Source of the DNA: Kondoa malvinella
Lineage: Eukaryota; Basidiomycota; Agaricostilbomycetes; Agaricostilbales; Kondoaceae
Reading direction: 5' to 3'
Assembly: GCA_039545315.1 (NCBI GenBank)
Contig: BCIM01000006.1
Location: forward strand, 372,001 to 436,000
Length of the DNA stretch: 64,000 nt
Part shown: positions 1-9,907 of the stretch, one piece after another
Numbering within the stretch: the first letter of the stretch is position 1
How the letters are laid out: the number at the start of each line of letters is the position of its first letter
Translations under genes and position numbers: made by a program
The notes under the pieces: generated by a model
What the model was told of the DNA's origin: nothing
What the model saw: only the letters and a program-made list of their open reading frames with translations
Database searches by the model: none

Positions 1-640
1 TGCTGTACTGAGCGAATGGCTGTAGTCGTTGATGTGATTAGATCGAGTACTAGATGTGCTGAAGGTGGAGAAGAAGGTATAGGTGAACCTTGTGATCTGC
101 TAGAGGACATTTCTGGTGCTGTAGAAGTATCGCGCTTGATATGGTCGACTATATTCCATCTGGGACGTTATTAGAGATGGGAAGTCAAGACAGTACGACA
201 ACAGACGAACCTCTGGCAGACTTGATCAATCTCCTTCCACACATTTTCGCGCATCTCTCTCCAGCCTACACGCTCTTCAGGCTCATCCCATTCAAACACT
301 TGTTTCTTCGGTTCAGCTTTAGGCGTCGCAGGCATTGCATCCTCCTCTTCCTCAGGCATCTCGACTACATTCTCTTGCCCGGCGTATATAGGCAGCGGTC
401 CATTAGATTCTTTGTGCACTCGACGAGCTTCTCGAGCGAAATAATGCTGCAAGTGATCGATGCGACCTAACGCCATGACAGAGGACCGTTTCGCTGCAGA
501 AGAGCTAAAAGGGCGTTCCCTGTGCTGCATGAGCATTTTGGACACACAGGCAGAGCTAGCGAGCTGACGTACTCTGTTGGCTTCGTGTATGTGAATCTGT
601 TGGCGCGCTGAATTGGCTTCGAGCTAGATGGGTCCGCCAT
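1..640 (-). CDS. Unidentified protein, N-terminal part (runs off the window)
   Basis: I place the start at the ATG complementary to 638-640 (MADPSSSKPIQRANRF). A first intron of about 53 bases (GTACGT...CACAG) then joins in frame to ERPFSSSAAKRSS, ALGRIDHLQHYFAREARR and a very acidic stretch (EMPEEEED). A second intron near 120-200 leads to a Ser/Pro-rich exon (SQGSPIPSSPPSAHLVLD) that continues past base 1, so the C-terminus is missing. The reading is supported by a long open frame, consistent splice sites and protein-like composition. I do not recognise the family. The Leu/His-rich 'RIDHLQHYF' segment could be a short helical interaction motif, but that is inference. Confidence 0.5.
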
Positions 641-683
641 GGTATCAATGCTATGTCAGTGGGTATCCAGAGCCTGTGTTATA

Positions 684-1640
684 TCATCCAAGTAAAGAGT
701 CGTGAGAGTCGTTAATGATCGTCGCTTCCGGAAGACAGTAAACAATGCACGCAGACCCTGGTAACAGCATCACACCCTTGTAGAAGCACGGGAGGATGCA
801 GCAGCTCTTGATCATGTTGACGAAAGACCCGGGCACTCTGACAGTCCACTCTGGACTTGCTTGAACAGTCTGCGAACGAGAGGAGCTACGAGTAGTCAAC
901 TCCCTCAAGGCCAGCAATGCGCGTTGGGTAATGGCCTGAACAGCAGCGCATCAGCGAATACTCAAAAGGCTAAAGATGAGTAAGCATACCTTTCAGGCCA
1001 CCTTCGTTGTCCGCGTCGTTATCATCTCTATCATGCGCAGGCTGCATCTCATCAGTTCCGATAGCCGCTACTCGAGTCAATAAGCTCTCTACGCATAGTA
1101 GAAGGGACCAAGAAGCAAACCTTTCAAATTATCAGCTTGCATCTGCGAGCGTTCTTCCTGCATTTCTGGATTTGCGAGTTCCTCATTCGACATGCTGACT
1201 AGCTTTTCAGGAGTGATCGAGCCTGAGAGTACTCTTTCCCTTAATGCGGGATTGTCCTGTTCTATATCAGCATGGCTAGCAGCCGAAGAGGGCCAGACTC
1301 GCTTTCTTGAACGTCAACAGAAGCGAACGCGCTTCCTGCCTGAACCCAGAATCTGTGTTGCCTTCATACTTCTTCAACAGAGCTTCTACTATCTGTTCAG
1401 ATATCCCTGTAGCGAACCTAAGCGGCGTGACAAGGGCGAACGCTGATGTGACGTACTTTGAGCTTTTGGATGGCCTTCTGGTGAAAGAGCTGAAGCGAGG
1501 GCGCCTTGAGCTGCGTATTGGGATCAGTAAGCACTGTCTGCTGTTGCGGAAGGCTTACAATTCGTTATATCGGCAGACATGGTTTCGGAATAAGCTTGCT
1601 GAGCGAGCGACCGCCATCTCGACCAGAAGGATGATACCTA
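684..1640 (-). CDS. TFIIS central-domain protein (Bye1/TFIIS type), partial model
   Basis: Three consecutive minus-strand exons between about 1560 and 1130 spell a TFIIS central domain: FATGISEQIVEALLKKYEGN, then RQEARSLLLTFKK, then DNPALRERVLSGSITPEKL and SNEELANPEMQEER. This order and the NPxLRxRVLxGxIxPEKLxxMSxEELAxPE pattern are diagnostic for the domain, which packs against RNA polymerase II in elongation factor TFIIS and in Bye1. Two very short introns (about 37 and 39 bases) join the pieces in frame. I see no C-terminal zinc ribbon (CxxC...CxxC), so this is more likely a Bye1-like protein or a damaged gene than TFIIS itself. The exons nearer 690-950 are open but unassigned. The 5' end and the stop are not resolved. 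Confidence 0.55.
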
Positions 1641-1809
1641 TTACGACTAGATCTTGCATAGATACCCCGTTTTGCGGTGCATCTGCTCTGAGCTGTCCTA
1701 GTCAACAGCAAGGCTGTCTGCCATGCAACATCAAATCCTAGACCTTGAGCAACAGCAAGTGGAACGTGCCGTGCAATTGCTATGACAAGTCATGAATGCC
1801 TACCACTTT

Positions 1810-3480
1810 GATTCAAAGAAAACTCGGATCCATACTCTTCGGAGGGAGGACTGATATGTACCAAACCCTTGAACAAGACCGGTCGACTCTTAATCTGCAG
1901 TGATATATCGCTGCTTGCTACACCTCCTTATGCGCTGGTGTGCAATCCAGAATGATCTGATTGAAGAAAACTCGTCCTTTTCAAGCACATAATGAACCAG
2001 ATAGCCTGCAGCCAATAGCTTCCCAAGATCGCAATACTTCCACTTTTCCGCTCGATAGTAATCAATCATCACCGTACCATTCTACGCGCGAAATCAGCAG
2101 CATTTTGGAAAGTTCGATCATTATACGTACGCAAAAGATGCACTGGCAAGGGGGATTCTCCCCAATTTCTTTCTCGCTTGCAAAGTCCGGCATCTGATGG
2201 AAGTAGGCTACCAGCTTTCTTTGAACCCTCTTGACGACCAAATCTACCTGTACCGGCTCGCAACAAGGCCACTTCAGCATCCTCTCGTCAAGTCGTCTTT
2301 GCGCGAAACGTCGGTGCAAGGTGTCTGATTCAAGAGGACCAGCTTTCATCATTCTGTCAGACAAATTTACTCACGGACAGCATGGTGCATATGATCAAGT
2401 GTATCCCTGATCATTCTCAATCGTACCGTCAGACTTGGCAATTCCCCTTGCGCCTCAGGTAAAGACCGCTTTTCCTGTACTTGCTCCAACAGACGCTCGG
2501 CGATCAACGCTTCCGCTTTCAGACACCTTTGCATCCTCCGCATAATGATAGTACGAGGCTCATTGATCTCTACTTGAGTCCTGAGATTCTCTGCGCGCGT
2601 CCAATCTGCTACGATACGTTCATGATGGCCAGCCCAAGTATACTAGAGCGGAATATGCCAGAGCAATCTAGCAAGTTTGATATATCTCAGATGTCTCTTT
2701 GAACGCGTCTTGGACATGGTGCTTCGAAAGCAGATGATTCTACGTGTACCGTGAACCTATTTGATGTTTCAACTTGGCCTGAACAACAATATCTGCCGCG
2801 ACTGGTGTGCATGAACGTATGACTACTATCAGCTATCCGGTCTCTCCAGCCGATTCGCGGCCCGAAGTACGCCAAGTGAAGGGATACAGTCGACCGAAAG
2901 AATGGAATGGAAATGTCAAGACTGGTCTCGCTGTTCCTGCGATGTGCCATCGTATCCACGACGGAGACAAGCAAATGACCTAGCCAATCATGTCTGGACA
3001 GCATGCCTAACGTCCTCAGAATTGATACCGCTCTGGCAAAGAAGTCTGATATCGCTTGCCCTGCCTCAGCAAGCGCTTTCACATCCTTCCAATAGCTCGC
3101 AAATCCTTATCATGGGATATGCGTCGTGTAACAGCTATCTAGAACAAACACCACCGTTTTTTGCTCGATCGCGAATTATCAAATTTGTTGCTCACGCACG
3201 GTCGTCTATTCTTCCTCCTTTGGGAATAGCAAGAAATTGGCTCAGATATGCATAAGAACTGCTCTACGAAGCGTTAGGTTGATACGACGAGGTTTGGGCA
3301 AGACAATCATCGATATATTTTGCCGCCGAGAAAATCGCAGAAATCTCATAACACTTTGAACGCCACCCTAACACGAAACTTGAACTTGAAACTTGAAACT
3401 TGAAACTCCTACGGCTCAGATTCTGCCTCGCTATGCGTCTCTCTTGTACGGCTGTTATCCCCTTGATACCCATCTGCAAA
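1810..3480 (-). other. Block of probable minus-strand exons, unresolved
   Basis: Several minus-strand open stretches look protein-like and are separated by plausible short introns. Examples are YWKDVKALAEAGQAISDFF (about 3085-3030), ERMLKWPCCEPVQVDLVV with ASEKEIGENPPCQCI (about 2290-2140), AEKWKYCDLGKLLAAGYLVH (about 2050-1990) and KSRPVLFKGLVHISPPSEEY (about 1880-1830). They may belong to one gene, possibly the upstream part of the TFIIS-domain gene that follows, or to a separate one. I could not join them with confidence and do not recognise a domain. Stops interrupt every simple reading, so partial decay is possible. Confidence 0.3.
3375..3406. repeat. Short 7-bp tandem repeat (GAAACTT units)
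   Basis: About four and a half copies of a GAAACTT-like unit run head to tail; the second copy has lost or changed bases. It lies in a stretch with no clear exon and looks like a simple microsatellite. Confidence 0.7.
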
Positions 3481-3662
3481 AGCAAGACTTCGCAATAGAT
3501 TTCTTCTCCGGACTGTTTCCCGAATGATACTTCTACGAAGAATGACTCTCAGAGTGTTCCTTCTTCCGGTTGGGTCACGAAGCTCTGAAACACGTTTGAC
3601 GCTTTTGCTCCTTGTCGTTTTGCAAGCCATTGACAGAAGAGTCGTCATATTACGATCAGTCT

Positions 3663-5782
3663 ATGATGAGCAACAAACCTGAAGCCTATCTATCTTTGCC
3701 CGAGCAAGCGCTTTTCGAAGCCGACGGAAGGAAGATACTACCTTTCCATACGTCAATTCGACTTTGCCTCCAACTGACTCCTCACGATACTATCATCCGC
3801 GCCCTCCGCGATGTTGCTCTGAACAAGGAAGCCTCGGGCGATATCTCCACCGCGGTTAACAATGTTAGATGACTCCGACATGCTATTCGCGCTGTTGACC
3901 CGGTTGATGTCAGTCGCCCAAGCAAAGGGGAGATGAATCAACCTTGCCGCCTCGTTACTGCTCTCGACCAGTTGCAATCGCGCGAAGACGCCATTCTGCA
4001 CTTGGCTCGCTCTCATATTGCGCACAACCTGGTCAGTTGCTTCTGCACCAGTCGCCAAGATTGTCTGAATGCCCGATAAGTTCTTACAGGCCGAACATGA
4101 GACCGAGGTTGTAAGTTTCTGCCACTTGCTCAGATTATTCGGCCTCATGTTCCGCTCGTAGCTAATCAAAGCCAACACTCATTACATGTCGACGCATACG
4201 CTTGGTGCGAGGGCGAATGAAGACAAGTTGCACAATGTCTTGCGATGTCTAAGCCATCTTCTTGGCGAGGTGCGTCATCACTTGTCTTTTGCTTGCCTGT
4301 GCTCACTTCTACATGTAGCTGTCATTAGAATTTAGGACTATCAAAGTCAACAATGAGGTGAACCAAGTTGCTGGGCTAGCTTGACCTCGCAAGCTCATTC
4401 CTAGCAGAACAGTAAACTCCATGAAGTAACCGCTGACTTCATCAAGAGCTACCACGATGCGAACGTCAGTCGGTCTCTCTTTGGGCTTTTGGCTTTTCTT
4501 AGAAAGATACAGTGTCGACCTCACGTTCAAGATCATGAAGAGTACTGGCAGCAAGTCAACGAAGCGAAACACACACTGCCTCGAAATCATCTCCAGGGCG
4601 CGTTTCACCAGTACGCGACGAAGGCATATGCAGATCACCACGTGCCGGCTCAGTCACCTCCTCTTGGCCCCGAACCAGTCAACCAGTCAAAGGGAACGAC
4701 CAGAAGATCACGATTTGTTCCATCCGGTCTAAGGATACTCACTGGTCGCCGTACGTAATGAACGACGCAGGATGGACATGTTATAGTCAATCTGCAGGCT
4801 GCCAGTAATTTTATAATGAGCTTATTCTCTTGGAGACTTGACTCAAAACCTGGGCAAGGCTGATCGAGACTTGTGCTGGCCAGTCGGCAATCTTCTTTGC
4901 CTTCTTCTGTCCCTTACCACCATGACGGAATGTTATACCCTCTGCCCTTGATTCCCTCAGCCACGGAGATACCTTACTATGTCTACTGGCCAGACGGCCT
5001 AGACAAGCCAATCATCACTGAACAGCGGCCTGGAGAAGTGAACAAAAATGATATACTTTGCTGCCGATACGAGGTTTCGGAACAGATCTTAGCCTATCTA
5101 ACAGTGCGCCATCGTCCATCTCATCTCCTCTGTACGTAGCGTCCGGCTCATTGATCCATGCAGACTTTGCAAGGTCTTCGCAATTTTCTTGTGCAAGAAC
5201 ATCCTTGTCAGTCTGCACGCGTCTACGAAGAACTTCTGGAACAGAATCTCTGCAGTACAGCTATTCTTTCAGACTGGTTGATGATGAAAGGACGAGAAAT
5301 CGGACTGCAGCGTTGGCAGGGATACATGTATACAATCCAGGGACCCTGGACTTGCTCATTGATCGGTCTTTCTCGGTTCGTACTTGCCTGGAGATATGGT
5401 ATGATCGGCTCATGTCTGCTCAGTAGAGCGCTCAACGAATCAGATCGCGATAGGTGCAATCTGTGGGTGTCCAAATTATTTCTGAACGCTTGCTATGCGT
5501 ATGGAGGTGAGAGTCATGCAATACACTCTTCATAGTAGTCTGACAGAATGTGCAGAGGAATTGGAAGCTGCTGTATCCCGCTTGACATCACCCCTTGCAC
5601 TAGCCAGGCGGGGAGCCAACTTCTTTAATTGGTCAACAGCAACCACCGAGACGCAGCCTCGCTATCGCACCCAGTCCAGCAGCTCAAGTAAACCAGACGC
5701 TTCCTCTATTCTTGCTATACATTCGCCTGGACATATCACTACTCCAGAGGACGGCTTCGGCCAAACTTGGTATGAGAAGTGA
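3663..5782 (+). other. Candidate multi-exon gene on the plus strand, unresolved
   Basis: Protein-like stretches follow each other on the plus strand: SNKPEAYLSLPEQALFEADG from 3666, DQLQSREDAILHLARSHIAH near 3970, EDKLHNVLRCLSHLLGE near 4215 (followed by a good GTGCGT donor), KLHEVTADFIKSYHDANV near 4390, YYVYWPDGLDKPIITEQRPG near 4977, and a 125-residue open frame from 5158 rich in Leu and Trp. Frame changes between them would need many small introns; some fit consensus, others do not. No family is recognised. A minus-strand open frame of 141 residues (3753-4178) overlaps the first part and cannot be ruled out. Confidence 0.3.
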
Positions 5783-5815
5783 TAGATGCACTGCTGGCAT
5801 TCTCCCTCGCTATTC

Positions 5816-5839
5816 GTAAATCTGCTCGAGCAGATTTAC
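5816..5839. promoter_or_regulatory. Perfect 24-bp palindrome upstream of trehalase
   Basis: The half-site GTAAATCTGCTC is followed at once by its exact reverse complement, so all 24 bases are symmetrical with no spacer. It lies 390 bp before the trehalase start codon and outside any assigned exon. A dimeric transcription-factor site is one possibility, and cruciform-prone DNA or chance is another. The symmetry is seen directly; the role is inference. Confidence 0.6.
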
Positions 5840-6229
5840 AGCATCCAATCTTTGGCGACAAAACGAGTCGCTTCCATCGTGATTATTTCCCTATCATGAC
5901 CACCGACTTGGGTTCTGCGGCAACTTCATGATTCAGAAGACATCAACATATGCTCCTTGAAGGTTTTCCGAGCTGTGCTGCACACTGCTGCCCAATATGC
6001 TGGACATTCAGGACACTGCCTTGCGGGTCATCAAAATGATGGTTAGCCCAAGAGACGCGCGGGATACAAGGGAGCATCGCGTTGCTGTGAACGTATAGAG
6101 TGCACTGCTGTGCAAGCAATTGAATACCTTAACCGAGACTTCTGGGTGTCAAAGAGTGGAACTCATTTTCTACTTCTTGAACCATCATCTTTCCTTTCCG
6201 GTACCTACTTTGACCAGCAGACGACCGAG

Positions 6230-9200
6230 ATGGCAGCTCTACGCAAAGTGCCCAGTGAGATCAGTGAAGACGATGCGCTGGCTGAAGGCAAGCATTATTA
6301 CACTTCTCGTCACAACACTTGGAAGACTCGAACGCAGTCTGTGTCTGGTGGCCAGCTTGCGGGCAAGGCGAACTTCAATGGAGAAGCCATCAGGCGCAAC
6401 AGGCGCCTGTCGCACGGTAAGGCTCATTCACTGCTTGTCTGCTATTTTGCTCTACTCTGTCATTTTCGTCTATGTCGCGTCTATGCACTTGCTTCTCTCT
6501 TTATAGTATTGGCACAGCTGATGACTATGCTGCTGAACAGACGAACAGCCTATCAGACCTCGCAAATTTCTGATTGATGTGAGGCTGATGTGATTGGTGT
6601 TCTGTGACAACACTCAGCTCAAGCCTTGCCAGGTCGATTCTACACTCAGACTAGTACTGGAACAAGAAGACACGGATGGAGAGTGAGTCTGTAAGGTATT
6701 TGCCCGGAGCCATGCTAATCAGAAATTGCCGATCTAGCTTCCAGGTCAGTGTGAACAGAGACGCTGTGGACACTGTTTCACTGCGCGCGTATTCCCTGAC
6801 AGATCTGTATTACCGACGCTGGACCCAAAGTATACAGCGTAGGCACTGCAACGAGCAATGGCTTCAAGTCGTTCGACAGTCAGTCATCCATCTTCTGACC
6901 CCAAAGGCGTATCTGATAAAGGACTGCAGTCAGAGGTAATTGGATGCTTTCAGTTCTACTGCAAGAACTAGCTCTGGCAAAAGATCACGGCCGCAAGACC
7001 ATCATCCTGCACGAATCCCGCTTATCCGAGAACCCCGTCACCCGTTTATCGCGCATGATACGCACTTCTTTCTGGGACGGCCTGACACGGCGCATCGATG
7101 CTGAAGGACTAGAAATCATCTGCACAGACCCAAAGAACACGACTGCGAACCAGTCACCGCGCATCTACGTTCCTGAAGGCGAGCCGGAAATGTATCAGTA
7201 CTATCTAGACGTAGCAAAGTCGAAACCACATTTGGACTTGCAGGTGGATTTGTTGCCCAAAGATTTCGATGCTCGTTATGTCAAAGATCTGAATTCAAAA
7301 CCTGGCATCTTGGCTTTGGCCATGAACAAGGTGATCAAAACGGATGGATCGACCGAGTTGCAAGGCATTCCTTTTGTTGTTCCGTGAGTCGAAGCGCATT
7401 GCTCATGCGGATGCGTTGCTGATTATCTACTCTCACAGCGGCGCTCGGTTCAATGAAGTGAGTTTCTGATTAAGTTCTCGCTTGGCAGCTTAGTGACTAG
7501 GAAGCTTACAGCTGTACAACTGGGTAGGATTCGGTATAGGTAGCTTGAAGAGTCGCTAAGGTTTCATTGCAGGATTCATACTTCATCTCGCTGGGTCTAC
7601 TTGTCGATGGCAAAGTAGACATGGCCAAAGGCATTGTCGACCATTTCATCTTCCAAATCAAGCATTATGGGAAAATCCTCAACGGCAATCGATCCTAGTG
7701 AGTTTCCCTGCCTTGGTTGTATTCCTACGCAAGCTAACCTATGAAATAGCTACCTCTCTCGAAGCCAACCTCCCTTCCTTACCGACGTATGCGGTCGATG
7801 CAGATATCGTCAAATTGATGACTTACTTCTCCTTCCATATACAGTTTGCTTTACAGATCTACGGTCGTCTAGAGCCAGAGAACGAAGCAGAGAACAAGGC
7901 TTGGCTGAGAAGAGCTATTCAAGCTGCCATCAAAGAATACCACAATGTCTGGGTCTCTGAGCCGCGCCTGGATCCAAAGACTGGCTTGTCAAGGTATAGG
8001 CCAGATGGAATGGGTGTGCCGTCCGAGACAGAAGCTTCACATTTTACGCACATCCTCAAACCTTATGCCGACAAGCATGGGATCGCGGTCAATGAGTTGG
8101 TGCAGAAGTACAATGACGGAGAAGTGCATGAGCCTGAGTTGGACATTTACTTCTTGCACGATCGCGCTGTTCGGGAAAGCGGGCATGACAGTCAGTATGT
8201 TCAGCAATTATGTATCCTATGCTGATAGCTTTGCTTTGGTGTCTTTAGCTAGTAAGCTTTTGGACTAGGAAAGACGAAAGACGCTCTTGCCATACTGATG
8301 TATGGCAGCTTACCGATTCGAGAAGAAGTGCGCTAACCTGGCCACCATCGACTTGAACGCGCTACTCTTCAAGTACGAATGTGACATTGCCTACGCGATC
8401 AAGGAGTTCTTCGGCGATTCGCTAGACCTGGAAGATGATTTCGAGCTCCAGTCGTTCCCCTTCGGCACCGCAGTTCCATTTGACGCGTCTGCGGGGGCAA
8501 CATCGCCTGATGAACTCGATCTTGATCAATTGAACTTGTCTGGCAGAAGAAGTGTCGGAGCAAAGCAGACGTCAAGTGAATGGGTAGCTCGAGCGACAAG
8601 ACGGCGGCAGCTTATGGACCACTATCTGTGCGTTTCCCGTACATGATCGTGCTTAGCTAATAGCCTGCCGTAGCTGGGATGCTGGCAAAGGCATGTACAC
8701 CGACTACGATACAGTCAAGGAGAAGAAGAGTCTCTACGAGACCGTCACCTGTTTCTGGGCTATGTGGGCTGGCGCGGCGTCCGAAGAGCAAGCAGCAAAG
8801 ATGATGAAACATGCTCTGCCAAAGTTTGAAGTGCCTGGCGGTATGGGATCTTTGCGATATGCTAGCCGATAGCTGACATCTACCTCACAGGGCTTGTACC
8901 TGGCACGGAGCAGTCTAGAGGTCCTATCAGCTTAGACAGGCCAAACAGACAGTAAGCCTTTTCTAACTTTCCCTGCCGCCTCGAGGCTAGATTCTTGCTG
9001 TTTCAGATGGGATTATCCGTAAGGTTTTAGACACTTATATATGGCTTTTACTAAGTCCTGCATCAGAACGGCCTGGCCACCTCATCAGAGTGAGCTGAGT
9101 AGCTTCGCTTCAAAATGTTTGTTCTGACTGTTCCATAGTCCTTGCTTGGATCGGTCTCGACCGGTATGGCTACACCGAAGCCGCTCAGCGTCTTGCCTAT

Positions 9201-9707
9201 CGGTGGACTTACATGTTGACCAAGGGCTTTGTGTAGGTCGTTTGCCTGTGCTCCCGCACACCGGCTGACACTGTGTCTAGCGACTACAATGGAGTGGTGC
9301 CCGAAAAGGTCGACGCTGTGGCCATGTCTCACTTTGTGACAGGTAAGTGTCGGTTTGAGTAGCCATTGAGTCGTGAGCTGATCTGTCAAGGATAGCCGAG
9401 TATGGAGTATGTTTTGTCTATATAAAGGAGACCTATACTCACCTAGTCTCGTAGAATCAAGGTCTCGATTTCCGTCACTACAACAAAGAGGGCTTTGGGT
9501 AAGTCGATGTTCCACCATAGCGCGGTATCACTGATGGATACATTTAGCTGGACTAATTCCTCGGTCGGTCTTCTGCTTAAAGGTTGTTTTGACTTACTCA
9601 TTCTTCAACAGATTCAAATTGGCATTTCTTTCCTACCACCTGCCATGTTGCGACACCTGGGCGCTCTCACTCATCCGGAGACGCTCTTTGCTCCGCTGCC
9701 TGTTTAA
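6230..9707 (+). CDS. NTH1: Neutral trehalase (GH37), calcium- and PKA-regulated type
   Basis: Cytosolic enzyme that hydrolyses trehalose to two glucoses. After the ATG at 6230 comes RRNRRLSH, the basic PKA-type phosphorylation site of fungal neutral trehalases. Exons at 6541-6578, 6618-6682, 6738-6744 and 6803-6878 then give RPRKFLID and the EF-like calcium loop EDTDGDFQICITD. Next come [25 protein letters not shown] sequence (6930-7383) and signature 1, PGARFNELYNWDSYF, spread over exons ending 7383 and at 7439-7457, 7512-7523 and from 7573. Later features are [18 protein letters not shown], signature 2 QWDYPTAWPPHQ, YGNQGLDF and the end GFGWTNSSIQIG...LPV with the stop at 9705-9707. An open frame upstream reaches 6110, but homology begins at 6230. 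The gene looks intact. Position 6 of signature 2 is Thr where Asn or Tyr is usual. Confidence 0.93.
6738..6744 (+). other. 7-nt microexon of neutral trehalase
   Basis: The bases CTTCCAG lie between an intron at 6683-6737 (GTGAGT...CTAG) and one at 6745-6802 (GTCAGT...CTGACAG). Including them restores DTDGDFQICITD, the calcium-binding loop of neutral trehalases, in frame. Skipping 7 bases would shift the frame. Confidence 0.75.
7512..7523 (+). other. 12-nt microexon of neutral trehalase
   Basis: CTGTACAACTGG encodes the Leu-Tyr-Asn-Trp core of trehalase signature 1. It is flanked by introns at 7458-7511 and 7524-7572. The preceding exon (7439-7457) is only 19 bases, so one 15-residue motif is spread over four exons. 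Confidence 0.8.
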
Positions 9708-9907
9708 AATTGCTACCGACAACACCACCACACTCGTTTGATAAACTAGACATTGGTAATTGGGCGGAGTAATCGTTTTGATGTGTATACCCTCTCATCA
9801 ATATTCCTTGCAATTGTACGTTCGATCGGAACAAATCTACCTTGAGGCTAGGCAAATCCCTCGGCAATCACACAAGGCTACACAATACATAATTGAAAGC
9901 GAATAGT

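Noticed and set aside
3753..4178. Minus-strand open frame of 141 residues
   Set aside because: It could be coding, but plus-strand segments with splice-like borders continue beyond it on both sides, so I favoured the plus reading and left both uncertain.
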